Below are positions 43,473 to 51,549 of a stretch of DNA of 64,000 nucleotides, one piece after another. Source of the DNA: Lachnospiraceae bacterium UBA5899. Its GTDB lineage: Bacteria; Bacillota; Clostridia; Lachnospirales; Lachnospiraceae. Positions within the stretch are counted from its first letter, which is position 1. Every line of letters begins with the position of its first letter. Where the stretch lies: contig DJEL01000020.1 in the NCBI GenBank assembly GCA_002432425.1, positions 20,345 to 84,344 on the forward strand. Reading direction: 5' to 3'. The translations under genes were made by a program, and so were the position numbers. The notes beneath the pieces are model-generated. The model was not told the origin of the DNA, did not search any database, and worked only from the letters and a program-made list of their open reading frames with translations.

Positions 43473-43886
43473 TCAGTCAAAAAATATGCTTATTAATTTA
43501 TATAATAAGCCATACCGAATATTCACCGTAACAACCGTATCGCTACCGTTAAATATTCTGTATATATAGACAATAACAAATAATATACAAATTGTAAATA
43601 TAAAAAATTTATAAACTTTCGGGTTGATACCGTTTTTGAACAGGTACAAAACCAGAAATTCCACGGGCAGTAAAAACAGCGGATGGTAGTAGAATGCCTG
43701 TCTGAAATCCCCATGAAAAAGAAGGGCTTTCCATGCCCTTGTCATCCCGCATCCGGCGCAGGATATTCCGGTCACAAATTTTATCGGACAGGATATCCCG
43801 AGTCCCTGCAATACCATATAAAAAACGGCTATTACCGCCAGAGCCGCTATTTCTTCTTTTAAGGCTTTCAGGGAAAAATGCTTCAT
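43473..43886 (-). CDS. DUF2752 membrane protein (copy 1)
   Basis: A 137-residue protein with a DUF2752 core: CPIKFVTGISCAGCGMTRAW then ALLFHGDFRQAFYYHPLF (about residues 33-72), flanked by an N-terminal helix and two C-terminal helices. Family members have three or four membrane helices and no known activity; they often neighbour small interferon-induced-transmembrane-like or DUF4234 genes. It lies between the DUF4234 gene and a second DUF2752 gene. Confidence 0.8.
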   Translation of the reverse strand: MKHFSLKALKEEIAALAVIAVFYMVLQGLGISCPIKFVTGISCAGCGMTRAWKALLFHGDFRQAFYYHPLFLLPVEFLVLYLFKNGINPKVYKFFIFTICILFVIVYIYRIFNGSDTVVTVNIRYGLLYKLISIFFD

Positions 43887-43946
43887 CTTTGTCCTTTCCG
43901 TAACCCTTTCTATAAAATCCGCTTTTCGTTTTCGGTCTGTTTCCCC

Positions 43947-44363
43947 TTAAGTTAAGAAATCTATGCCCCAGCCTATGAGGAGCACGTTCTTCACCACCCA
44001 GTTTATGCCGATGACCGCCAGGGCTCCGTACAGATACCCCATCCTCATCAGCATACCATGTATTTTCCCTTTTGTCACATATTCCAATGTCTGCGTCACC
44101 ATAAACGGTATATAAATAAGTGCAACGTAAAGCACAATCGGATGATACAAAAAAGACATCAAAAAACGGCCCTGCAAAAATAAATGCAGTGCCCTGCTCC
44201 CGCCGCATCCCGGGCAGTACAGATGTAAATATAATCTGGCAGGGCATCCCGGCATCACTCCCTCTCCCACTAATCTTTCTATCCAGAAAAACAGTGGAAA
44301 GGCAATGAGCGGCACCAGAAGCCCTGCTATATAAAAGCCTTTGTTGATTGATTTCTGTTCCAT
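43947..44363 (-). CDS. DUF2752 membrane protein (copy 2)
   Basis: A 138-residue paralogue of the neighbouring gene, with YCPGCGGSRALHLFLQGRFL and SFLYHPIVLYVAL as the DUF2752 core and four hydrophobic segments. Copy 1 has GCGMTRA where this one has GCGGSRA, so the pair has diverged but keeps the core. The ATG at 44361-44363 (MEQKSIN) is preferred to a longer frame starting 35 codons upstream, which lacks a ribosome binding site and family similarity. Confidence 0.75.
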   Translation of the reverse strand: MEQKSINKGFYIAGLLVPLIAFPLFFWIERLVGEGVMPGCPARLYLHLYCPGCGGSRALHLFLQGRFLMSFLYHPIVLYVALIYIPFMVTQTLEYVTKGKIHGMLMRMGYLYGALAVIGINWVVKNVLLIGWGIDFLT

Positions 44364-44418
44364 GGTACTTTCTTTCGCTATGTCTTTTTCCCCATTATAC
44401 CTTAAACAGAAACTTTTA

Positions 44419-45186
44419 TCATCTCTTTTTGTAGAAAATAAGTTCCGGATTTTCACCGTTTGCCTCATAAGTGCTTATCAGAATAAAATCCATACCGGCA
44501 AGAACGCCGAAACACCTGTCTCCGCCAAACTCCGACTCTAACTGATTTCCCAGATAGGTTTTCCCGTCATCCAGAAATTTCACCTTCTGTCCGCCCGGCA
44601 GGGTATACTCTAAATTTACATATTTTCCCACAAGAGCATGCAGCCGCTCCACTTTGGGAAGTCCCTCTATGGAAAGGTTGTTTATTTCTTTCATTAACTG
44701 TTTCTTACACTCTTCAAACTGCCCGTTATCACTGAGTTCCTCATATCTTTTCCAGTAATCCAGTTTGGGCAGCAGTTCTTTCATATAGGAACGTGCCTGC
44801 TCCTCCGTAAACTCCTCATTTACCATATTTTTCACGCAGACATCAATAAGTTCGTCCATGTCATGATATGTATAAGTCCCGTCCGCATAGCACCACTTAC
44901 AATAGTCCTCATTCAATGCGCCGTCCTTGTCACGTCCCAGTATTGCATCATCCGAAATCGGCATTCCGCAGCACTGGCAAACCAGTTTTCTCGGTTCCCC
45001 TAACAGCGTATTGATGGAAACATCAAATTCCTTTGACAATAGCTTTAGCGTTTCCGTATTGGGCACCGTTTCTCCATTCTCCCATCGGGATACCGCCTGC
45101 CTCGTTACCATGACTTTCTCAGCCAGTTCATCCTGTGACATTCCTCTTTGTGTGCGAAGCTCTAAAATAATATTTTTTGTTTCCAT
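44419..45186 (-). CDS. XRE-family regulator with zinc ribbon
   Basis: A 255-residue fusion. Residues 5-60 are a Cro/C1-type helix-turn-helix (LRTQRGMSQDELAEKVMVTR; QAVSRWENGETVPN). A zinc ribbon follows (CQCCGMPI...YCKWCYADG, two CxxC pairs) and a roughly 150-residue alpha-helical and beta-rich C-terminal part of unknown fold. The zinc ribbon with CCGMPI is known from AraC- and XRE-type clostridial regulators, where it may sense metal or redox state. The ATG at 45186, eight bases after GAGGAGG, is preferred to a GTG three codons upstream. Confidence 0.8.
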   Translation of the reverse strand: METKNIILELRTQRGMSQDELAEKVMVTRQAVSRWENGETVPNTETLKLLSKEFDVSINTLLGEPRKLVCQCCGMPISDDAILGRDKDGALNEDYCKWCYADGTYTYHDMDELIDVCVKNMVNEEFTEEQARSYMKELLPKLDYWKRYEELSDNGQFEECKKQLMKEINNLSIEGLPKVERLHALVGKYVNLEYTLPGGQKVKFLDDGKTYLGNQLESEFGGDRCFGVLAGMDFILISTYEANGENPELIFYKKR

Positions 45187-45209
45187 CGTCGCCACCTCCT
45201 CATGGCTCT

Positions 45210-45243
45210 ATCATACAGGTGAATGGGTTGCGTGAAAAGCAAC
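45210..45243 (-). promoter_or_regulatory. promoter of the XRE gene with inverted repeat
   Basis: TATGAT (45210-45215, minus strand) and a weak TTTTCA -35 (45233-45238) are 17 bases apart. The -35 is covered by GTTGC-N7-GCAAC (45227-45243), a good candidate for autoregulation by the XRE protein. Confidence 0.45.
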
Positions 45244-45401
45244 TTGTTGTTGCGGACCCGGGATGAAAAAGAAATCCGTAATATGTTTTGTATCTATACT
45301 GCAAAAAAAGTAAAATTTTGAAAGTTTTTGCATTTCAGTGCAGAAACTTTTATAGAAAAATTTGTCAATACCATAGTTTCCATTTAAGAAAACAAAAAAA
45401 T

Positions 45402-45436
45402 AAAAACGGGTTCTGTTTTATACAGTTCCCGTTTTT
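45402..45436 (-). terminator. terminator after the GGGtGRT gene
   Basis: AAAAACGGG/CCCGTTTTT plus an inner CTGT/ACAG stem, followed by T residues on the minus strand, 36 bases past the gene's stop. The rest of the 285-base gap to the XRE gene holds only the XRE promoter; I see nothing else in it. Confidence 0.8.
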
Positions 45437-45471
45437 ACTTTTGTATAACCTTAAAATAAATCTTGTACTAC

Positions 45472-46482
45472 TTAGAATTTACCAGCTTTTGCTGCTTCCT
45501 CTACGCTTACAGCTACAGCTACGGTGGCACCTACCATGGGGTTGTTACCCATACCGATCAGACCCATCATTTCTACGTGAGCGGGTACGGAAGAAGAACC
45601 TGCGAACTGTGCATCGGAATGCATACGTCCGAGGGTATCGGTAAAGCCGTAGGATGCAGGACCTGCAGCCATGTTGTCCGGGTGAAGGGTACGACCGGTA
45701 CCGCCGCCGGATGCAACAGAGAAATACTTCTTGCCGGCTTCAATTCTTTCCTTCTTGTAGGTACCTGCTACGGGATGCTGGAATCTGGTGGGGTTGGTAG
45801 AGTTACCGGTAATGGAAACGTCTACGTTCTCTTTCCACATGATTGCTACACCTTCGGGAACGCTGTTAGCGCCATAGCAGTTTACTTTGGAACGAAGGCC
45901 TTCGGAGTAAGCGATTCTCTCGATTTCCTTAACTTCGTTGGTGTAAGGATCGTATTCGGTCTCTACGAAAGTAAAGCCGTTGATACGGGAAATGATCTTA
46001 GCTGCGTCTTTTCCAAGACCGTTTAAGATAACACGGAGAGGTTTCTGACGAACCTTGTTTGCCTTTTCTGCGATACCGATAGCGCCTTCTGCTGCTGCGA
46101 AGGATTCATGACCTGCTAAGAAACAGAAGCAGTCTGTATCCTCTTCCAGAAGCATCTTGCCAAGGTTACCATGACCAAGACCTACCTTACGGGTATCTGC
46201 AACGGAGCCGGGGATACAGAATGCCTGTAAGCCTTCGCCGATTGCTGCTGCAGCTTCGGAAGCCTTTCTGCAGCCTTTCTTGATTGCGATTGCAGCGCCT
46301 ACGATGTAAGCCCAGCAAGCATTTTCAAAACAGATGGGCTGGATTTTCTTTACCTGTTCGTAAACATCCAGACCTGCATCCTTGGTAATCTTCTCAGCTT
46401 CTTCGATAGAGGAGATACCGTAGCTGTTTAATACAGCGTTAATCTTATCAATACGTCTTTCATATGATTCAAATAAAGCCAT
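45472..46482 (-). CDS. GGGtGRT protein
   Basis: A 336-residue member of the family named for its SGGGTGRTLHPDNMAAGP motif (GGGTGRT at residues 259-265). Other conserved blocks are GLGHGNLGKMLLEEDTDCFC, LAGHESFAAAEGAIG, ITGNSTNPTRFQHPVAG and GLIGMGNNPMVGATVAVAV. The protein is soluble, cysteine-containing and of unknown activity. It is encoded 23 bases below an IscU-like scaffold gene, a pairing conserved among Clostridia, which points to Fe-S cluster handling or an Fe-S-dependent reaction. The glycine-rich motif suggests phosphate or nucleotide binding, but this is inference. Confidence 0.85.
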   Translation of the reverse strand: MALFESYERRIDKINAVLNSYGISSIEEAEKITKDAGLDVYEQVKKIQPICFENACWAYIVGAAIAIKKGCRKASEAAAAIGEGLQAFCIPGSVADTRKVGLGHGNLGKMLLEEDTDCFCFLAGHESFAAAEGAIGIAEKANKVRQKPLRVILNGLGKDAAKIISRINGFTFVETEYDPYTNEVKEIERIAYSEGLRSKVNCYGANSVPEGVAIMWKENVDVSITGNSTNPTRFQHPVAGTYKKERIEAGKKYFSVASGGGTGRTLHPDNMAAGPASYGFTDTLGRMHSDAQFAGSSSVPAHVEMMGLIGMGNNPMVGATVAVAVSVEEAAKAGKF

Positions 46483-46505
46483 TTTTATGTCCTCCTTTAT
46501 CCTGA

Positions 46506-47198
46506 TTATTCTTTTCTGGGGTCGATAATCTTAACTGCATCGTCTACACGGCCGTACTGTCCGCAAGCCTTTTCGTAAGCAGTGTTCGCATCGTCACCCT
46601 TCTTCATAAAGTCGGTCATCTTACCAAAGTTTACAAACTTGTAACCAATAATCTGATCGTCTTTGTCAAGTGCAATACCTGTTACATAGCCTTCAGCCAT
46701 TTCCAGATATCTGGGGCCTTTCTTTAAGGTACCGTACATAGTACCAACCTGGCTTCTTAAGCCCTTTCCAAGGTCTTCAAGACCTGCACCGATAGGCAGA
46801 CCGTCTTCAGAGAATGCACTCTGGGTACGTCCGTAAACAATCTGTAAGAACAGCTCTCTCATTGCTGTGTTAATAGCATCACATACAAGGTCTGTATTCA
46901 AAGCTTCCATAACGGTAAGTCCGGGAAGGATTTCCGCAGCCATTGCAGCGGAATGGGTCATACCGGAGCAGCCAACGGTTTCAACCAGAGCTTCCTGGAT
47001 GATACCTTCCTTAACATTCAGGGTAAGCTTGCATGCGCCCTGCTGAGGTGCACACCAGCCAACACCATGTGTCAAGCCGGAAATATCTTCTACTTTTTTT
47101 GCCTGAACCCATTTTGCTTCTTCAGGGATAGGTGCACATCCATGATGTACGCCCTGTGCAACTGTACACATTTCTTCAACTTCTTTTGAGTAAATCAT
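46506..47198 (-). CDS. IscU/NifU-like Fe-S scaffold protein
   Basis: A 230-residue protein with an IscU-type scaffold core: GWCAPQQGACKL (Cys at 49 and 56) and VGCSGMTHSAAMAAE (Cys77), the last resembling the GCG/SxxxS motif of IscU, plus Cys106. The C-terminal 100 residues are an extension beyond IscU (ending KIIDPRKE) that is special to this subfamily. No cysteine desulfurase gene is in the window. It is the first gene of the pair with the GGGtGRT protein. The ATG follows AAAGGAG. Confidence 0.82.
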   Translation of the reverse strand: MIYSKEVEEMCTVAQGVHHGCAPIPEEAKWVQAKKVEDISGLTHGVGWCAPQQGACKLTLNVKEGIIQEALVETVGCSGMTHSAAMAAEILPGLTVMEALNTDLVCDAINTAMRELFLQIVYGRTQSAFSEDGLPIGAGLEDLGKGLRSQVGTMYGTLKKGPRYLEMAEGYVTGIALDKDDQIIGYKFVNFGKMTDFMKKGDDANTAYEKACGQYGRVDDAVKIIDPRKE

Positions 47199-47313
47199 GT
47201 GAAATCTCCTTTCAACTATGTAATATCTAAAACAGCAAAGTCATGCACTTACTCTGCCATTTCTTCTCGCAAACATCATTTTCTCATATTTACCGCAAAA
47301 AATCCAGTTTTTT

Positions 47314-47988
47314 TTAAAAACTTGTTGCTTTTTCTACAATTTCCTTCTCGTTTTTATAGATGGAATTTGCGGGAATGCAGCCTCTTACGCAGGAAGTCGG
47401 GTAAATATTGGAGTTTCTGCCGATTACCGTACCGGGATTTAAGACGGAATTGCAGCCCACTTCCACATGGTCCGCCAGCATGGCTCCCATTTTCTTAAGG
47501 CCTGTCTCGATTTTTTCATCCGCGGATTTTACCACGACAAGGGTCTTGTCACTCTTTACGTTGGAGGTAATGGAACCGGCTCCCATATGGGATTTGAAGC
47601 CCAAAATGCTGTCGCCCACATAATTGTAATGGGGCACCTGCACCTTGTTAAATAAAACCACATTCTTTAATTCGGTGGAATTTCCCACAACGGCACCTTT
47701 TCCCACAATGGCGTTGCCTCTGACAAAGGCACAGTGCCTGATTTCCGCTTCCTCGTCCACGATTAACGGGCCGTTTAAGCAGGCAGTGGGAGCAACCGTT
47801 GCAGACTTGGCAATCCAGATATTCTCACCTCTTTTTTCAAATTTGTCCGTAAGAAGGTTTTTGCCCAGTTCCAAAATAAAATCATGAATTTTCGGCAGTA
47901 CCTCCCAGGGGTACTCCGCTCCTTCAAAAAGTCCGGCCGCTATGGTCTCGGACAAAGTATACATGTTACTGATTTTGCAAGCTTCCAT
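47314..47988 (-). CDS. left-handed beta-helix protein, UDP-GlcNAc pyrophosphorylase-like
   Basis: A 224-residue protein with hexapeptide-repeat (LbetaH) turns from about residue 60 to 200 (ATVAPTACLNGPLIVDEEAE; RHCAFVRGNAIVGKGAVVG; VEVGCNSVLNPGTVIGRNS). It resembles the acyltransferase half of GlmU-type enzymes but lacks the nucleotidyltransferase domain, so the pyrophosphorylase name often given is not supported; a sugar-nucleotide acyltransferase is possible. The start overlaps the end of topB by 23 bases, and AAGGAG seven bases upstream of the ATG (inside topB) supports this coupled start. Confidence 0.78.
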   Translation of the reverse strand: MEACKISNMYTLSETIAAGLFEGAEYPWEVLPKIHDFILELGKNLLTDKFEKRGENIWIAKSATVAPTACLNGPLIVDEEAEIRHCAFVRGNAIVGKGAVVGNSTELKNVVLFNKVQVPHYNYVGDSILGFKSHMGAGSITSNVKSDKTLVVVKSADEKIETGLKKMGAMLADHVEVGCNSVLNPGTVIGRNSNIYPTSCVRGCIPANSIYKNEKEIVEKATSF

Positions 47989-50900
47989 CTTCGTTCTCCT
48001 TGTTATTTATATTGTCTTGGGGTATTTCCTGTCCAGATTGTTCTTTCGCATTTTCCTGCTCAGGCTGTTTATCCGCAGTTTCTTGTTCGGGCTGTTCTTC
48101 CGTTTTATCTCCCACTCCGTTGAAATCAAAGGAAATGCTGTCCTTGTCGTTCTCGTCCTGCTTTAAGACAAGGAACGCATCAAACACATTTCCGGCTTTG
48201 GAAGTAAAGCCCCGGACAGGCTCCTTCGTGCGGCCTTCGGTAAAAATCTGCGTCATCTGCTCATCCGTAAGGGCAATGCCCGCTACGGTATGGAACTGGC
48301 TGTAGCCGCATTCGCAGAGGTAACGCCATTTGTCCCTCTTCATGATCTGTCCGCATTTGGGACATTTCACCGTGGTTTCCTTCGGTTCTTCCTTTCCCGG
48401 GAAATCGAAAACCACCTTTTTTTCTTCGTCCAGTTTCAGCGCCGCCTCAAACATCATGCCGGTTTTGGCGATAAAGCCCTGAATGGGTGAGGTTTTGCCG
48501 TTCTGCAGAAGTTCCTTTACCGAAGCTTCCTTTAATTTCACACCGGCAATTTTGCCGATGGAAAACCGGCAGCTCTCGGGATTGTTTTTGTCATATGCCG
48601 CACAGCCGTAGCCGAAGGGCGTCTGGACAATGTCACCGCCGCATAAGGGGCAGGCCACATCCTTTACCTTCTTCGCTTCCACATGTTCAAAGTCAAACTG
48701 TATTTTAGCACTTCCTTCTTCTTTTACAAGCTCTAAGCAGGCATCGAATTTTTTGCCGGACTTTCCTTTGAACCCGCGGATGGTGCCGGTCTTTCCGGTA
48801 GTAAGGAGCTCCCGTACATTGCTTTCCGTGAGGTCTTTTTCCGCAATCTTGCCGATGGCAAAGCTGCAGCCTTCCTTTCCGTCCCGGCTTCTGTTGGCAC
48901 AGGCATAGCCGAAAGGTGTCACCAGCATTTCACCGCCGCATAAGGGGCAGACCGCATCCTTCACCTTCTTGGCTTCCACATGCTCAAAGTCAAACTTTAG
49001 CTTCTTTCTGCCGTCCTCTTCCGTAAGGGTCAGCACCGCATCGAATTTCTTGCCGTTCTTGGACTTAAATCCCCGGAGTGTCTGGGTGTGTCCGTTCTGG
49101 ATAAGTTCCTTTACATCCTGCTTCGAGAGCTGCTTCTCGGCAATCTTTCCGATGGAAAAATAACATGCCTCCGGGTTTTCCCTATGTCTGCGGCAGGTGT
49201 AGCCGTAAGGCATGATTTCTATGGGGTCTCCGCAGACCGGACAGGCAACGCCTTCCAGTACGTCCGGCACATTGCCGGAAAAATCAAACTGGATGGAGGG
49301 TACGCCGTTCTCATCCTTTTTATAAACAAGGGCCGCGGAAAATTTCTTCTTTGACTTGGAAACAAAGCCGTTTAAGATTTCCGTCTTTCCTTCTGTTAAA
49401 AGCTTCGTTACCTCTTCTTCCGTCAAATCCCTGCCGGCAATGGTGCCGATAGAGAATTTGCAGCCGTTTGTCCGGTAATTGCTGCAGCCGTAACCGAAGG
49501 GGGTGGTTTCCACTTCCCCGTCGCATAAAGGGCATTTGATGCCTAATTTTTTCCTGGCGGCAGCGCCTCTTGACTCCCTGCCGGTAAGGGGCTGTATCCG
49601 CTTAATCAACTCCTGCTTCCTGTCGGTCTGCGCCATGGAAAGGGTTTCCCTGCGGATAAAATCCTCTAACTTCGCCCGGTACTCTCCCATATCCACGGTT
49701 CCCCTGGTGATGCCGTCCAGTCCCTTTTCCCAGGATGCCGTCATCTTGGGGTTTAACAGCTCCGGCACGGTCATGCTGACGGTTTCAAAAATCATTTCTC
49801 CCAGCATGGTGGGGGTCAGCACCTGGGATTTGCGGTTCAGGTTAAGGTACCCTACCCGCACCAGCTTCTTGATAATCTCCGCTCTGGTCGCGGAGGTGCC
49901 GATGCCGGAGCCCTTAATCTGGGCACGCAGTTCTTCGTCCTCAATAAGCTGTCCCGCATTTTCCATGGCAAGAACCATGGAACCGGAGGTATACCGCTTA
50001 GGCGGCGAGGTCTTGCCCTCTTTGATATCCATTCCCTTCACGGGCACCACATCGTTTTCCGACAGCTTTTCTATCATGGCAAGAAGCGTCTTGGCATTAG
50101 TGCCTTCTTCCTTTTCGCCACCGTCCTCGTCCTTCTCTTCCGCCGCTTCTTTTCCCATAACAGCAAGATAACCGGGAGATTTTAAGATTTTACCGCCGGC
50201 AAAGAAAGACTCCTTTTCTATTTTCGCAATGAATTTCACGGTCTGGTATTCCGCGGGCGGGTAAAAAATGCTTAAGAAGCGTCTCACAATCAGGTCATAT
50301 ACCTGTCTGTGCAGACCGTTTACGGAGTTTAATTCCGTAAGCTGTCCCGTGGGAATAATGGCATAATGATCCGTAATCTTGGAGTCATCCGTGTATGCCG
50401 ACCTGCCGATGCTCCGGTAAGTGCCGCTCTGCATAATGGCATTCACAAATTGGCTGACCGGCTCATATCCTTTTAACCGGCTGATATTTTTGCTGATTTC
50501 CTTTGCCACGGCGCTCGACAGCACGCGGGCGTCCGTTCTGGGGTAGGTGGTCAGCTTCTTTTCGTATAAATCCTGGGCAATCTGCAGGGTTTCGTCCGGA
50601 CTTATCTTAAACCGTTTGGCACACTCCGCCTGCAGCTCCGCTAAGTTAAACAAAAGCGGCGCTTTTTTTTTGCTGATGCCTTTTTCAACAGAGGATACCC
50701 GGGCTTCTTTCCCGGCAAGGCTTTCCAAAAAGGCTTTTGCATCCTCTTCCTTTGCAAAACCGTTTTCCTTATATAAAAGCGGAGAGGCATAATACGCCGA
50801 CTCCTCCGTGGTCTTCCATTCCGCTTCGATTTCCGCATCCGTAAATTTTCCCACAATACGGTAAAAAGGCGTTTCGATAAAGTTGCGGATTTCCCGCTCC

Positions 50901-51547
50901 CTGATGACCACCATTCCCAAAACACAGGTCATGACCCTGCCGACCGCTATGGCGGTGTAGCTTTTCGTGCCTGCCGCATCGTTTAAGAGATTGCCGTATT
51001 TCACGGACATGGCTCTGGAAAAATTGATGCCCATGGCATAGTCTTCAATGGTGCGCATGATGCCGGATTTGCCTAAATTGGCATATTCCCGCATGGGCTT
51101 TGCCTCTTTGATGCCGCGCAGGATTTCCTCCTCCGTCTGGGAGTCAATCCACACACGCAGCTCCTGCATGCCTTCTCTTACGCCGCCGAAGTTGCGGATG
51201 TTTTCCTCAATGGTCTGTCCTTCTTTTCCGGCATCCCCTGCCCAGTAAACGGTATCAATATCCTCTCTGTGGAGCATTTTATGCACCACATCGTACTGAC
51301 CGCTGACGCTTTTAATCACACCGTATTTATAGTCCTTCGGCAGAAACGGCAAATCCTCCAGTTTCCACTTTTTATATTTACTGTCGTATTCTTCGGGATA
51401 TACCATCTCCACCAGATGACCCACACACCAGGTAATCACGTAGGACTCGTTTTCCAGATATCCGTTCTGTCTGCCGGATACCTTTAAGATTTTGGCAAAT
51501 TCCTGCGCCACGGATGGTTTCTCCGTTATAATCAATGCTTTTCCCAA
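47966..51547 (-). CDS. topB: DNA topoisomerase III with five C-terminal repeats
   Basis: A type IA topoisomerase (1,193 residues). The Toprim domain is N-terminal (ALIITEKPSVAQEFAKIL; TVYWAGDAGKEGQT) and the catalytic tyrosine is Tyr335 in LTTYPRTDARVLSS. Typical bacterial TopB is 650-730 residues; the extra ~480 residues are five ~97-residue units, starting at about 671, 768, 865, 965 and 1061, each with a CPxC zinc ribbon, a PFGYxC block and a beta-rich Toprim_Crpt-like half (GFKSKxGKKFDA type). Unit 5 is the most diverged. The tail is Glu/Gln-rich. Repeats 2 and 3 share the linker FDFEHVEAKKVKD, indicating recent duplication. Confidence 0.93.
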   Translation of the reverse strand: MGKALIITEKPSVAQEFAKILKVSGRQNGYLENESYVITWCVGHLVEMVYPEEYDSKYKKWKLEDLPFLPKDYKYGVIKSVSGQYDVVHKMLHREDIDTVYWAGDAGKEGQTIEENIRNFGGVREGMQELRVWIDSQTEEEILRGIKEAKPMREYANLGKSGIMRTIEDYAMGINFSRAMSVKYGNLLNDAAGTKSYTAIAVGRVMTCVLGMVVIREREIRNFIETPFYRIVGKFTDAEIEAEWKTTEESAYYASPLLYKENGFAKEEDAKAFLESLAGKEARVSSVEKGISKKKAPLLFNLAELQAECAKRFKISPDETLQIAQDLYEKKLTTYPRTDARVLSSAVAKEISKNISRLKGYEPVSQFVNAIMQSGTYRSIGRSAYTDDSKITDHYAIIPTGQLTELNSVNGLHRQVYDLIVRRFLSIFYPPAEYQTVKFIAKIEKESFFAGGKILKSPGYLAVMGKEAAEEKDEDGGEKEEGTNAKTLLAMIEKLSENDVVPVKGMDIKEGKTSPPKRYTSGSMVLAMENAGQLIEDEELRAQIKGSGIGTSATRAEIIKKLVRVGYLNLNRKSQVLTPTMLGEMIFETVSMTVPELLNPKMTASWEKGLDGITRGTVDMGEYRAKLEDFIRRETLSMAQTDRKQELIKRIQPLTGRESRGAAARKKLGIKCPLCDGEVETTPFGYGCSNYRTNGCKFSIGTIAGRDLTEEEVTKLLTEGKTEILNGFVSKSKKKFSAALVYKKDENGVPSIQFDFSGNVPDVLEGVACPVCGDPIEIMPYGYTCRRHRENPEACYFSIGKIAEKQLSKQDVKELIQNGHTQTLRGFKSKNGKKFDAVLTLTEEDGRKKLKFDFEHVEAKKVKDAVCPLCGGEMLVTPFGYACANRSRDGKEGCSFAIGKIAEKDLTESNVRELLTTGKTGTIRGFKGKSGKKFDACLELVKEEGSAKIQFDFEHVEAKKVKDVACPLCGGDIVQTPFGYGCAAYDKNNPESCRFSIGKIAGVKLKEASVKELLQNGKTSPIQGFIAKTGMMFEAALKLDEEKKVVFDFPGKEEPKETTVKCPKCGQIMKRDKWRYLCECGYSQFHTVAGIALTDEQMTQIFTEGRTKEPVRGFTSKAGNVFDAFLVLKQDENDKDSISFDFNGVGDKTEEQPEQETADKQPEQENAKEQSGQEIPQDNINNKENEDGSLQNQ

Positions 51548-51549
51548 AC

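Noticed and set aside
47199..47313. Riboswitch or second operator ahead of the Fe-S module
   Set aside because: I could not find a convincing -35/-10 pair, AGTTAGC half-site or folded leader in this gap.
49503..50171. 222-residue open frame on the plus strand
   Set aside because: Antisense to the catalytic region of topB; low-complexity Ser-rich translation.
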